A stretch of DNA of 64,000 bases from Favolaschia claudopus (lineage: Eukaryota; Basidiomycota; Agaricomycetes; Agaricales; Mycenaceae), in contig JAWWNJ010000095.1 of assembly GCA_037176885.1 (NCBI GenBank), positions 990,032 through 1,054,031 of the forward strand, read 5' to 3'. Made by a program: the position numbers and the translations under genes. Within the stretch, counting starts at the first letter, position 1. The number at the start of each line of letters is the position of its first letter. Positions 1-11,545 of the stretch are shown here, piece after piece. The notes beneath the pieces are model-generated. The model did not search any database. It had not been told where the DNA came from and saw only the letters and a list, made by a program, of their open reading frames with translations.

Positions 1-306
1 TTACACTAAGTCATAACAATTTTCGTGCACAGCGCTACAGTGGACCTATCAACATGACACTGAGATGTCTGGTACTATTGTTCAGAAGGTGATGAAAAAC
101 AACGCTTCGGCTCGAACCGTACAGAAGCGGTGTAGAGCCATCTTCTAGCTCTCTTTCCATTTTCCGGCCACGAATTCGGACAAACAATTATGATTGGCAC
201 TGTTCATGCTACCGCTTGTTATACAAGACAATAATTTGGATCTTGTACGAAGCCGGCTTCGTGGAATTTCGTATGATTTGTGGGCTCAAGAAGCGTCTAT
301 TCGTCC

Positions 307-314
307 TATATAAG
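307..314 (+). promoter_or_regulatory. TATA box of the HNH gene
   Basis: A TATATAAG element lies about 32 bp upstream of the ATG at 346. An in-frame ATG at 322 is closer to the TATA box than a typical transcription start, so 346 is the preferred start codon. Confidence 0.5.
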
Positions 315-345
315 ACAGGTAATGCCTGCCACAGACCATACCACA

Positions 346-1740
346 ATGGCTCCTGAATTCACGGAAGACATGGAGTCTTACAACTGTGGACTACGCAATA
401 TCTTCATTTGGGCGAGCGAACTCGGGACAAATGGATATCCGTGCCTCGTCGGTGGTGAGCAAGGATAAATCTCGCCTTGCACATCATCTTCTGACCTACT
501 CACCAACAGGATGCTATACAGACGGCAAGCTCCAGAACAGTATACTGCATGAATGGACGAATGAAATTCTGCTTAGGAAAGCGACCGGTCAGTCGCCGAA
601 CATGCTTTCACCAGCTCAGATCCTACTCACCTTGCGAATAGGAACCCCGGTTGAATATGCGTTGGTTTATGTAAATAAACCTGTTACTAAGCGCTGGGAG
701 GGGCCGAAGATGAATTGTCGACTAGAATTCACGCAATACCTAGAAGATTTCTTAGCTCTGCCCGAGATTGCCAGACATGATCCAAGTATCGTGTTTCAAT
801 GGGATGGGCCCAAGAAAAAACTGGCACCCTTGGCTTCTGCTACAACCGCTCAGGAAGGAAACTATTTTCTCTGCGAACTTTCGAGGGCGAGGGGGAGGGT
901 ATCAGCTGCAAATCCTGACCTCACAGAGCTCCTTATCAAATCACGCACGGCCAATGAAGCAAGAAGTCAGGGTGTGAAGAAGGAAGCGTCTCATCGAGTG
1001 AGTCTTCACGCGCCGGTGAAGCTCCTGATTGCTCACTGCCAGAAAAACCCAGAGCCCCAAAACTCGCCAGGAAGTTCGTGACAGAGACGCTTGCTGTAGA
1101 GTCACAGGAACCAAAGTCATCGTGCGCGTCCGTGGGGATAACTACAAGGGCTTCCAGTCCGCTCATATATTCCCTCTGGCATATTGGTACAAAGTAAGCT
1201 TTTCAAACCGCCCGTCAAGTGCGAAGTTGCGGCTTACCTTCTTACCTCTAGGCAAAGGAGATTTTCAAGTCTATGAAGATGGAGGAGCTTTTCAATTCGC
1301 TAGCAACTGTGAAGGACGAGAACGGCGACATGAGAGATGTCAAAGCCGACCTACCTGAGAACGCGTTCCTCGTGAGGTCGGATGTCCACGATCAGTTCGA
1401 TGACTATCAGTGTGGATACTGGATGGTGAGAATTCATCCCAGAGGAATCGAGCGTTCATTGACCAGTGATAAGGTTAACGGGGTACTGATACTCTTTCGA
1501 ATCGAAAAGAATGGGGCTCCGTCAGTTCCTGACGATTTGTTCGGAAAGCCACTTCGTCCCGCCCAGGGCAATCCCATCAGGGCACCGAAGGGCAAAGGCG
1601 AGAAGGCCACAAACACGAAGGGCAGTAAGATCAAGGAGCCCGACCCCAGGCTGTTCAAAGTCCATTTCGTGACCGCTTTGAGGTGGCATTTCGCGGGATT
1701 CGGAAGGGATCCACAGGAGAAGAAATACACATGGTCCTAG
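346..1740 (+). CDS. HNH endonuclease-domain protein (fungal HNH_2-like), four exons
   Basis: The predicted protein is 408 residues. Exons are 346-454, 510-997, 1053-1193 and 1252-1740; all three introns are GT..AG and restore one open frame. An HNH-type nuclease domain spans roughly residues 208-300: RDRDACCRVTG (208-218, the usual opening strand), SAHIFPLAYW (235-244, with the first catalytic-type His at 237), Asn at 283, and VRSDVHDQFDDY (287-298), which matches the family's LRSDIHxLFDxY block. Such proteins are common and multiply duplicated in basidiomycetes; their substrate is generally unknown. The N-terminal ~200 residues are family-specific and I do not recognise them. The C-terminus is rich in Lys, Gly and Pro. 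The acceptor of intron 2 was chosen at 1052 because the nearer AG at 1042 breaks the frame. No stop or frameshift is seen, so the gene could be functional. Function beyond 'HNH nuclease-like' is not shown. Confidence 0.72.
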
Positions 1741-4046
1741 TCTTGAGGGCAATGCTGAAGGTAAATCCCGGTTCTTACTTAATAAACTAGCAATTTACTT
1801 ACTCGGCTTACCTTAGCGTCTGAGTGGGAGCTAAGTAGGAATAGGACGTACTTGTATCTTTTGTGCGAGAAAATAGAGGTTTGTGTTGCGACGAATGAAT
1901 ATACTGTGTGACATTTAGCACGTAACGGTACTACGGGGAGGCAAATATCGGCATATTATCAACATATTATGGTGTTTTTGCTCGCCTTTTTTCTCCACAT
2001 CATCAAATGATCAATTGCATCCAGAAAGGTCCCACGCGCCGTTTCGCTGACACCTGCGATAAAGATCAGTGTGAACAAGCCTGTTTAAGGACAGTTTACG
2101 GGAAAAATCAGCTATGAACGAGTTGGCAAACGGTTCTGTTCAGTCGGCAGCAAGTCGGCAGTCTAAGCGGCAATTTCAAAATTCCGTTTTAGAAAAAAAC
2201 ATTACTCCCGCACCAGAACAGTGTGCCCGGTATCATCCCGTGTCCGTTTCTCGGTGGTATGAGGGCAGTCTGGTGCTTTCGGAGGTTTTGGGACATGAGG
2301 GGTGGATTCAAGTATCGCTTTGGTATCGCTGCGGCTTGAGCTGACATACGGCATCGGCAATCAAACGCGGTCACGTGAACAGGATTCTCCCCAGCGTCCC
2401 TACGATTTTCACGCGATGAGAATGAAGTTAGTAAGGAACGAAATGATGGAAAGCTAGTTCTTGTTACTCAACCCAATTCGGATCGTCAGATTTAAGCTAG
2501 ATTGCACTACGGTCAACGAGCCGACGATTCTAATCTGGAGTCTAAGGTCAGTCAATGCTTTCGAGTTCAAGTGGATCAAGAAATAGCACCATTCGTGCAT
2601 GTGTTTGTGTACTAAAGTGTACATCTTACCGCGTCCTGTGCAGAAACCATGGCGTGAGTGGATTTCGACATAGTGAGCGGACTCACCCGCCGCTGGTAAA
2701 GCCAACATTCTTGCAAGTACCGAGTACGGAGGAATTTGAATCGGACCGGGATACAATCTTACGAAGTTCAGATTGAAATTTATAAACATAGAGCAATTAC
2801 ATACGAAGTTTTGTTATTGGACACGAATGTCGAAGACCGTGACCGTTGTGCCGATTCGTCGACTCGAAGACATTCAAAAATCGGACTTGAACACTTCGTG
2901 ATTCGTATAAAGTATACCACGGATACAAGCGAGTAAGCATCCCAGAGAATCAGAATGCGACAAAGCAATAGAAAATCACGACTCACCGATGACTTTCTGT
3001 TCCGGACGTACGTAGACGAACTGGCGAAGAACAAATCAGGGACGCTCACGTGCACGGAGCATGATGTTGTGCGGCCTGAAGCGGTGAAGCGAAGGCGAGG
3101 ATACGAGCAACACAAAAGGACGCATGAGCAGGGATTCACTCGCTCCCAAATCGACGGGGGTGTTGCATTTCAATTCGGGATGCGTAATTCTCAAGGTATA
3201 CTATCAGCGGTGGGTGAAGTGACGAGAAAAAGAGAATTTCACGCACGACGAAGAGAGTTTGGTCGGATTTGTTTCATCGACGATGACATAGATTCAAGGC
3301 GAAGGGACATCGAGGGGGTAACGAGAGCGGAGCGCTGAGGGAGTTCACAGTGGATTCTATTCTCCGACTGTAACTCGATCGTAAGTAGGAGATGTGTTAT
3401 TGATTCAAACGAGTGAGCCCAACGGAGAAAGAGTAGCTCTTAGAAAACGACGACTCACGCATGAATTTCTGTTCGAACGTGATATAGACAGAGGCAATTC
3501 AATGCATAGAGTAACAAACCTCCTGCTGTCGCTGGATCTCCAAAAAAATCGAGACGTTCGACAACACCGTAAGACCTAGAACGGGGAAACCATGTCGAGG
3601 ATACGGGGCAAGGAAGAATTGACCCACCATTGATCAAGTCCAAGCATGTTTGTTCTCACTGTGCTATTCGGTTGGAGTGGAGGAATAGGGTCAGGGTTTA
3701 GCGATTGTACTATTCACTCCGTTTCCTTTCGAAATGGAATGCCTGGAACGGCACCGTTAGCGCTGGATTGATCAGGAAGATAATAGAGACGAAAGGAAAA
3801 GAGAGTCGGGTTGCTTGGGAGGTTGAGTTTGTTTTGCACGATCAACTAGTGAGGAGTGGCATCGACAGAGTAACAATTTGCCTCATGAGCCTCAAAGGTA
3901 GGCAGGATTTTATCCATCGAGCGGGACAGCGGTTTGGGGCGACATAGGCGCACTGAATCTTCACGTCAAAGAGCAGCACTAAGATGATATAGGATAGGTG
4001 TAGGAGAGAGAAGCAGCTAAAGAAGTGGATATGAATGACTTGTGAG
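1741..4046. other. Gene-poor interval with weak exon-like pieces only
   Basis: I see no gene I can support here. The most protein-like stretch is on the minus strand (about 3455-3604). It is preceded by a TTCTAG acceptor and followed by a GTGAGT donor, and reads as a hydrophobic segment containing ERLDFFGDPATAGGLLLYAL. A second GTGAGT donor with a similar left context lies near 2989 on the minus strand. Neither could be built into a complete gene, and no family is recognised. The remainder shows only short, interrupted frames. Confidence 0.4.
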
Positions 4047-4066
4047 ACGCAGTGGTTAGTCTTATG

Positions 4067-4120
4067 GTTACCGCGCCCCTCCAACCGCGTCAGAATGTTA
4101 TTAGCTAATATTATATAAGC
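4067..4120 (+). repeat. Left inverted-repeat arm of the MITE-like element
   Basis: This is the reverse complement of 4453-4506 with about four mismatches. Confidence 0.7.
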
Positions 4121-4452
4121 AGATTTCACGTCGCGTATATCTCCCTCAAAAATCGCGTTCTTTTCTCATTTTTTCAGGAAATGCTCATTATAATACCTGA
4201 AACTACCTTTCTGTCTCCTCAGATCTTCGATAACGAGACGACGTGCTGCAGGAAAAGGTAGCGTGTTTGCATCACGTGGGAATCGGGCCTCTCGGCCGAA
4301 CCCTAAAATGCATTCAACCTGAGCCCAAAATGCCTCAGAAAATTTGAGAAAGAGCGTACAAAGGGTAAGACGCGAGATTGGAGTACCTTAGACGTAGAAA
4401 TAGCATTAAAATACTACAATGCAAGGGGGAAAACAGAAACCGGCGATTCCCG

Positions 4453-4506
4453 GCTTATATAAGATTAGCTAATAAGATTCTGACGCGGTCCGAGGGGCGC
4501 GGTAAC
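4453..4506 (-). repeat. Right inverted-repeat arm of the MITE-like element
   Basis: This pairs with 4067-4120. The unpaired loop between the arms is about 330 bp. Confidence 0.7.
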
Positions 4507-6448
4507 TAACAGACTCTATATAGCGAGGGCACCGAGCTGATACATATAGAGCGTCTGTCTACGAGAGACTACGCAGTGGTAACCAATTGAATTTTGAGCC
4601 GTCGTACAAGCGGTGCCAGGGAAGACTGAGAATGAGCGAAGGATTGAGGTATAATTATCGGGGTTTCGAAGAGGTACGGCTGACAGGAATTTCGTAGATG
4701 TAATGAGTGCAGGCTGACGCCGTCGACCCAGAATTGGGAAGAACCAATTTGAAGGAAGAACAGTGAATTTCTTCGTCTTGAAAGTTGAAACTTTGGGCCA
4801 AGAAAGCACAATGGAGCGTACACAAGACGAGCTCCCACATTAGATAGCTATAGAAGCTTACAGACTCAGTGAAAGACCGCAAAGCCGAAGATGGGTCTTG
4901 AATTGCAACAGGGAGACGAGATGAGCGTTCGGGACAAGCCGGCTTTTGTTTACCGATGTTGGATGATGACCGCAAGGCCAAACAAACTAGTACATCCCGA
5001 TTCCCGCTCTTCTTCCACGACGACCACCGCCGGCGGCGCGCCTATCGGCAACCATTGGGATGTTCGAGCGGGCAAGGCCTCCACTACGTCGAACTCGGCT
5101 AGCACGGCGCAGGAGCGAATCTACAAAAGCATTACGCTGGCGGTGATTCCGAGCCAGTGAAGAGTGGCGGGCCCCGGCGAGTGGATGCCACGACGTCGAT
5201 GAAGTTTGAAAGAAGAGAAGCGACCGAGATGCTCTCTACAGTGTGTCTTTTTGTCATTCCTCGTTTCTCACTGGCTAATTGACAATTGAGATGCCGACTA
5301 CACTTTTGAGTGTACACTGTATACCGCCCTCGTTAGTCAAGAACGAAGAGCTAACGATACAAACATATCTTGGGGGAGGAGGAAGCGTTTGCGATGGGGA
5401 GTACGCTCCTTGTTCCTTCACCGCCGACTCGATCTAACCCAATGAACACGCTGCGCCACAGTTTCATCGCCATCCCTGTCCCTTCACCTCGTTTTCCCCA
5501 CCCCCAAAAAAACACCTCTCTCCGATCTTCCCAAGTGCGACGCAGCCTTCAGTGCGCTGACTTATTTGTTGTCTTTTTGCTGACACTCACCAACTCTTGT
5601 GCAGAATTTATGACGTCTAGGTCTGCCTTCAATTGGAAGAAAGAGTTCGAGGGAAACGTGCCGTTGGGTGGAAGGGCAGTGGAACCCGGTACGCGTGGCA
5701 TTTTGTGGCCATACCCTCTTCCCTTGTCTTCCCGCTTGCCTTCGCCGTCTTCCACCTGCTGCTCGCCGCCGCCGCCGCCTGCTACTTCCGACTCCGCCGC
5801 ATTCGGCCTTCCACATATTCGTCCCGCCGCCACGTCCCCTCGATTCCAGCACATCCACTCTCAGCGCCACATCGACGAACACCACTGTCCAAATTCATGT
5901 GGCTCCCGCACGCACACCTTCTTCATCCGACCTGCTCGTCAACGTTTCCACCGTATTTGTAACTAGTCATTAAATCGATTTTCATCGAGAAACTGCTATG
6001 CCGGCCGTCTCGTCCTTCTCTCAACTTCTGTTTCGCAAGACCCGCTATAAGCACTTCCACCACGCTCGACGCTTGATCTTTCTCAAGTCTTCCGGCTCTA
6101 ATGGCTGGTGGTTCGCCGACTTTGAGTGCATGGAATGAAATCGAAATTCCCAGTTCGCTTCGTTAAGCCGACTTCGGGCTGCGATATCGGAGAACATGGT
6201 CATGTGGGTCACAGTAAGGAATCGGAGCAGCGCTGCTGCTCGAGGACGACAGTGAGATTGTAATGCGTACGTATGGTGGGGTTTTTTTTTTCGATAACTT
6301 ATGCGATGAGGAGAATGATTGTGGTTATTCCGCTATACCGAAAGGGCTTCGTGCCTGAAACGGAAGCCTGCCTGGATCTAACCCGCGGATAGATTGGCTT
6401 CCGACGTATCGCGGTAGACCGGTGACCGAGTCTGTCTATGGAGCAAGC

Positions 6449-6783
6449 TGTCGATAGACAGACCGGTCGATCTGAGTTTGAATTACCGTTACGCGCGAGA
6501 TACCCCATATGGGATCTTTGTAAGCAACATTTTGGCGGGGAGAGGGCAATGCCAAACAACGTCACCTTAAGTCAACAAAGGCTGTCTGGCCTGAATCATT
6601 TGTTTTGTATCGAGTTTAGAGCTCCAGTCGACGTTTTCCGTCTCATAATTGGTAGCCCAGCATTTATTCTTACCAACTTTACGGAGGGAAGTAGGGAACG
6701 GACCTTGCTAACAAAGATTCCATATCGGGTATCCCGCGCGTCAAGGGAATTTAAACTCAGATCGACCAGCCTGTCTATCGACA
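6449..6783. mobile_element. Foldback (MITE-like) element
   Basis: Arms at 6449-6487 and 6745-6783 are inverted copies sharing TGTCGATAGACAG and GGTCGATCTGAGTTT, about 34 of 39 positions. Extra fragments of the arm (TCTGTCTAT at 6431, CGATAGACAGGCTGG near 6803) lie just outside, which suggests nested or repeated insertion. It is absent from the paralogous duplication copy near 11 kb. It is too short to encode a transposase. Confidence 0.55.
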
Positions 6784-6990
6784 CAAACTCCCCCATGTAA
6801 ATTCCGATAGACAGGCTGGAATCGAGCCTAGTATCGCGGCAACATCTCCTCGCTGGTATCCTATTCAATCTTGTTGCCTCTTCTCTGACTAGCTATCTCC
6901 CCGCAACTTCAATATGGGCGTTTTCAAAGTGATCGCTGCAGCGATTCGCGCAGCTATCGCTTCACCCAGCTGGCTTTGCTCCCCTTCAAA

Positions 6991-8410
6991 CGGTAAGCTT
7001 TCTTCCGCTTTCACGGCGAGCTCCTCGCTGACGCCGTACGACATATCTTTCCAGCGTTCTCATTTTTCTTTTCACGCCTCCCTCTGACGGAGCTCTTCAA
7101 CCGAATCGCCGATAGCTATGGCTTTCAAAAGTATCGTATTATTTTTCTAGAACGAGGGATGTATGTTCTCTCGGCTTCCTTCTCCCAGCTTTGTACATCG
7201 ATTTTTGCGTCTCTAACTCGAGACTCAGATCTCCTCAATGATTTGGGCATCTATCGCAGTCCCTGGGTTGGCGGCTCTCCATTTCAAATGTAAAGTGCGA
7301 TTTCTCTTTTGACGACGAGCTTTTCTCGCTGCTCTCGAAGGATCGCCTGCAAGCTTTCTCAATATTTCGTGCGCTTCCCAGCGTTTTTTGCTTGTTGGGA
7401 TGCGCATGGGGGAGGGGTATATTATAGCGGGCGCGTGGGGGATGGTGTCGTTGGCGGCGCAGATTTGGAAGGAGGTGTGGATTTGTTTTGTTTTGAATCG
7501 TTCCAAGTTTCGTCGTATTGATTGATTGATTTCGTTCGTTTTGTTTCGTAGCTTGTTCTGCGTGACTCGATTCTTTATTTCTTCTTCACATCCGACGTGT
7601 ATGGATTGATTGATTCTGTGGAAATTAGTTCGCGAGAACTACGGTGCGAAATTGTCGGAGAAGTTGGCTACGCGTTGTCGAGTGCGTTTTTATGTTCTTT
7701 CTTCCTCTCATCTTCCTCCCGTCGCTTGACGCTGACGCTGAATCCGCTGTCGTCGGTGTCGTGCTTCATTTTTGGAAACATTCTACTTATATTGAAACTA
7801 TGGCAGCCCCAAAACAATTCTTAGGGTTCTAGACAAAGCTCTAGAACTGCATTCGATCTGCAATCGATTATCGCGGTGCGCCTTGAAATTCGACCAACGC
7901 CGCATCCATGATTGGCCGCATGGACTGAACGGTGGAAGACGATCTGGAAATTTTGGCGAGCCCCCGCCGACGGCCACGGCGTATAAGGAGTTTCAGGTGA
8001 GTTTTGAGAATTCGGTCTTTGCGGCCGGAGGGGACTGCGGAGGTATTGAATGAGTTTGGGTTTCCTGTGCGTGTGGGAGCGGAGGGAGAGTTGGGTATGG
8101 GTGTGATTGACGCGTTGGTCGCATGAGGATGGGATTGAATCGGAGGCAGTTCTGAACGAGGAGTTTTGGCCGGATTTTCGAGCGGGGGTGTAGTTGACAG
8201 CGATGCTTCGAGACACGCTACTTGGTTAACCGGGATCGAGAATCGCGCGTCGTTCCCTGAATCCGCATCTCAAGGACTTGAAATAATTGCTCGAAAATAC
8301 TTCGAGGAGGTAGATTAGCGGAAATTGCAAGGCTAGAAAGGACGATGCTTCTACGGTGTTGGTGTCAATCTATGGTATCATTACCTCGGTCCGTTGTAGC
8401 CGTCAGAGCT
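6991..8410. other. No supported gene
   Basis: Only short open frames are present. A stretch at about 7820-8000 on the plus strand reads openly up to a GTGAGT donor near 7996 and contains HDWPHGLN and YKEFQ. No adjoining exon could be found, and I do not assign it. Confidence 0.4.
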
Positions 8411-8417
8411 TGTCCGG

Positions 8418-8425
8418 ATAAAAAG
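8418..8425 (+). promoter_or_regulatory. TATA-like element of the small secreted protein gene
   Basis: ATAAAAAG lies 46 bp upstream of the ATG at 8464. This spacing is compatible with a short leader. Confidence 0.35.
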
Positions 8426-8463
8426 GTAGGAGGACGCCAGTGAATCTACAGCGAATACGAATC

Positions 8464-8715
8464 ATGCGCTTCACCCTCACCCCACTCCTAGGCCTCCTCC
8501 TCGCCCCATCCTTCATCTCTCTCGCAATCGGAGTGAAACTTCCACCACCCGATCCTGACTCGGTGTGCTGTTTCTCTATACCAGGCGCATGCAGCCGGCG
8601 CGCCGAAATTTCTGCACCAATTCAAATGAACCCAGTACCCCTTTCCTCCGTCAAGGCTCCCGACGTCTGCTGCTGCATTGCGGGGAATGAGGATGATTGC
8701 GAGACCCACTGCTGA
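8464..8715 (+). CDS. Small secreted cysteine-rich protein (83 aa)
   Basis: This is an intronless frame of 83 residues. Residues 1-23 (MRFTLTPLLGLLLAPSFISL...) look like a classical secretion signal: a positive residue at position 2, a long Leu-rich core and a small-residue cleavage region near Ala-Ile-Gly. The mature peptide of about 60 residues has eight cysteines arranged as CC, C, CCC, C, C, an even number suited to four disulphides, plus a Pro-rich stretch just after the signal. Such small secreted cysteine-rich proteins are typical of fungal secretomes, including effector-like and antimicrobial peptides. I recognise no named family, and it does not show the hydrophobin spacing. The ATG at 8464 was chosen because it places the signal peptide at the extreme N-terminus. 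Confidence 0.6.
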   Translation: MRFTLTPLLGLLLAPSFISLAIGVKLPPPDPDSVCCFSIPGACSRRAEISAPIQMNPVPLSSVKAPDVCCCIAGNEDDCETHC

Positions 8716-9442
8716 GGTCTGTGATGCTCGCCTTTTACATTCTTCCGAGGGGAACTCAATGTACCGTTTTCGAACAGATTGGGTAGGCTATAACCTGAAG
8801 TATCAAGCCTGGGTAGAATGAGGTGGGGCGGAAGCCAGAGAGCCCGTGTTCCCGCATATCACACAGTTACGCAGATCGCAGACCATGTTTGTACACCGAT
8901 TCAAAATGTCTAAAGCAATCTCATCAGCAGTGAATTGACAAGAGAGAATTAAGTGATCGTACGCGCGCCAAGGAGCGTTTAGATTGGTTTAGAGACGTGT
9001 TGGCGATGAATAAAGAAAGCGGTTTTATGCGTAAAGCTTCTGCAGCCGGATGGACCCTGAAATTGAGAGCTGGAGATCGTACGATCTGCAGGCTGCGGTA
9101 GTGAAAAAAAAAAGAAAGCCGATCGGAAATCTGGAGGCACGAGGAAGTCTTGGGGTTCATATTATTGTCAACGATATGATGGAGAAAACGAACGATTAAT
9201 ACAACCAAGATCAGGCTTGCTTGAGGAATCCCGAGTCGGTTATAGCTTGATGTCAATGGATTTCGCCGAAGTTAAACCAGATCGCTGGCGTCGCGGGTTA
9301 ACTTGAGAGATTGCGGTGAATTTTTTTCAACGAGACTAGTACGATGCTCAATGTGAGGATGATATTCGTGTATGTTGACATGATTGTTCTGAATTTTCGA
9401 GTGGAGACAGAGCACGAGAACGGTGCGGGAGTCGTGTAGCAG
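8716..9442. other. No gene seen
   Basis: The interval holds only short, interrupted frames. I see no repeat or RNA-gene signature. Confidence 0.4.
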
Positions 9443-11260
9443 CGAGAATCAGCAACAGAAGAGGAGATGAATGACTTGTGAGACGCAGTCTGCCAGTAAG
9501 TAAACGGTTGAATTCTGAGCCTAAGGAGCCGTCGTACCCCAAGCGGTGCCAAGGGCAAACTGAGAATGGACAAGGGGCAGAGGTATGAGGGTCGTAGTGT
9601 CGAGGGGTGTGGCTAATAAGGATTTCGCCGATTTTATGCGTGCGGAATGACTCGGTCGACACAGAATTTGAAGGTCAGTCTGACAGTGAATTTCTTCGTC
9701 TTGAAACTAGGATACAGTAGAGGAGCTCCCACGGTAGAGGCGAAGAATGAAACACTTGGAAAGCGGGGGTCTTGGGGAGATGAGATGAAAGTTTGGGACA
9801 AGCCGTACTTTGTTTGTCGCTGTGAGATGATGAAGGTGATGCCAATCAAGCCAACATATCTTACTCTTCAAGTTCTTCCACGACCACCACCGCGGCGCGC
9901 TCAGCAAAATGAGCGGGGAGGCCTCCACCACGTCAAGCTTAGTCAGCGCGGCGCACGACCTACTCCATCAATGTACTACGCTGGCGGTAAAGAGCTCTAG
10001 TGCGGGCGGGCAACTGGTTACTGGTGCCACAGTCTGGTGGATGGGAAGAAGGGAAAACGACGAGTCGACGACAGAGAGATTGAAAGGAAGAAAAGCGCGG
10101 GATGTGGCGAAGAGCTGGTCGAGCAGTGCGTCCATGGTGCGTCGTTTTGTAACTCCTCATCTCTAACTTGCTAATTTTTCTACAGCGTTTTTGGTGCGCA
10201 CGTTGCTTGTTCCTTCACCGTCGACTCGATCTAACCCAACGAACCCACTGCGCTACAGGTTCACCGCCCATGCCCGTCTCTTCACCTCGTTCTCTGCCCT
10301 CGGGTCTGCCTCTCTACGACTATGCTATCGGCAACGCAGCTCTGGTCCGTTGACTTGTTTGTCGTCTTTTTACTCCCACACCAACTTCAATCGGAAGCAA
10401 GGGAACGAGGGACACGTACCCTTGGGTCGAAAGACAGTGGGAACCGGTACGTTTGGTCTTTATACCCTCTTCCCTTGTTTCCCATCTTCGTTCGCCTTCG
10501 CCATCGTCCGCCCAAGCTTTTCGCTGCCGCCTTGTCACTCCCGACTTCAGCGCCCGTGCCTTCGACATATCTGTCGCGCAACCCTACCACCGTTCTCTCG
10601 TCAATTAGATCCATCCTTATCCCCACATCGAAATATGCCGCCGGCATCCAACCTGAAAAACTTCCTCTCAAATCACTGAACGCGTCAAGGAGCAATTTTC
10701 ATTGTTACGCACCGTATTTGTAACTAGTCAATAAATCGATTTCATCCGAGAAACTGCTGTGCCGACCGCCTCGTCCTACTCCAAACATTCACCGCCAATT
10801 CCCTCCCAGCACTTCCACGCGCTCGCCCGTTAAATCTCGGCGCCGTTTTTCGAGCATACCGCCCGGTCCCAGGCTCGGTCTTAATGGCCGGCCGGCGAGT
10901 CACCGACCTTGTCTTGCGAAAATAAAAATAAAAATTCCAGTCATCGGGATAGCCCTTGTACCTGCGCGTGAGCGGTTGAGCTGTATTACGTTTGTTTGTT
11001 TTGGTGGAGGTGCGTTCTGCGAGCATGACTTGAATTGGATGAGGAGACTGACTATTTCATTTGCCACCCAGATCTAGACGATTCTCGTGCCTCCGACGTG
11101 TCGCATGGTTCTCCAATGGCGACACCCGTGCTATTCTATCGTGCTTCGTCGAACCTGGTAGCTAGCTCCTCACGACTTCAATCTGTGTGTTTTCAACGTG
11201 ATGCCTGCAATGATTCACTCACCTGATCGCTTCACGGGGATGGCTTTAGTCCAATCCAAG
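9443..11260 (+). repeat. Segmental duplication, copy 2
   Basis: This is the collinear partner of about 4005-6990. It lacks both the MITE-like and the foldback insertion, so it is shorter. The best-conserved blocks are around 9680-9960, 10190-10450 and 10715-10770. No conserved open frame links the two copies. Confidence 0.65.
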
Positions 11261-11292
11261 CGATCGCACTGCGGGAAGGAAAAGGACTTCAT

Positions 11293-11545
11293 CTGAGTGC
11301 CCGAAAAGCGCTCAGGTGGAGTGTGTTGGAACACTCAGCTGAAGTGTGTCGACGCACTCAGCTGAAGTGCCTAAGCGGCAGATTTTGATAGTAGTATGAA
11401 GTCCCTGAAGCACTGTATGTGAGTGCTCCAGACGAACTCAAGTTGAGTCCCGTGAAGCACTCAGGCTGAGCGCTCAGACGGACTCAGGCTGAGCGCTTAG
11501 ACGGACTCAGATCGAGTGCTCAACAGCACTTCATGTGAGTTCGCG
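11293..11545. repeat. Cluster of short degenerate palindromic repeats
   Basis: About ten monomers of roughly 15-24 bp repeat the theme CACTCAGCTGAAGTG or GACTCAGGCTGAGCGCT. Each is close to its own reverse complement around a CAGCTG- or CAGGCTGAG-type centre. Examples are GCTCAGGTGGAGTG, ACACTCAGCTGAAGTGT, GCACTCAGCTGAAGTGC and ACTCAGGCTGAGCGCT (twice). The intervals are irregular, so this is not a simple satellite. Confidence 0.6.

Larger units (their letters stand above)
4057..4570. mobile_element. MITE-like insertion with long inverted repeats and 10-bp target duplication
   Basis: Inverted repeats of 54 bp lie at 4067-4120 and 4453-4506; they share GTTACCGCGCCCCTC and ACCGCGTCAGAAT with only a few mismatches. 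The insertion is bounded by the 10-bp direct repeat ACGCAGTGGT at 4047-4056 and 4571-4580. The paralogous copy at about 9474-9520 lacks the intervening DNA, which acts as an empty-site control. A 9-10-bp target duplication suggests a Mutator-like (MULE) non-autonomous element. The right side carries about 64 bp outside the long repeat, so the exact termini are not certain. There is no coding capacity. Confidence 0.6.
4005..6990 (+). repeat. Segmental duplication, copy 1 (non-coding, diverged)
   Basis: This interval is collinear with 9443-11260. Matching landmarks include TGACTTGTGAGACGCAG (4037 and 9474), GTGAATTTCTTCGTCTTGAA (about 4762 and 9685), GGGACAAGCC (about 4931 and 9797), CTTGTTCCTTCACCG, TTTGTAACTAGTCA (about 5956 and 10718), and a cytosine-rich stretch near 6895 that matches one near 11160. 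Indels are frequent. Copy 1 holds two extra elements (4057-4570 and 6449-6783) that copy 2 lacks. Frames are interrupted differently in the two copies, so I see no conserved protein. About 5000-6130 contains short open frames rich in Pro, Ser and Arg, probably fortuitous. Confidence 0.65.

Noticed and set aside
4031..4125. tRNA- or SINE-like A-box words near AGTGGTTAGT
   Set aside because: No matching B box at the right distance and no cloverleaf could be drawn; the words belong to the target duplication and inverted arm of the MITE-like element.
5370..5973. Overlapping 100-198-codon frames on both strands
   Set aside because: The sequence is C-rich and low in stops; frames lie in the diverged duplication and are not preserved in its partner copy.
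7820..8000. Possible fragment of a guanyl-specific ribonuclease (HDWPHGLN ... YKEFQ)
   Set aside because: Only a loose resemblance; the conserved catalytic context and the adjoining exons could not be found.
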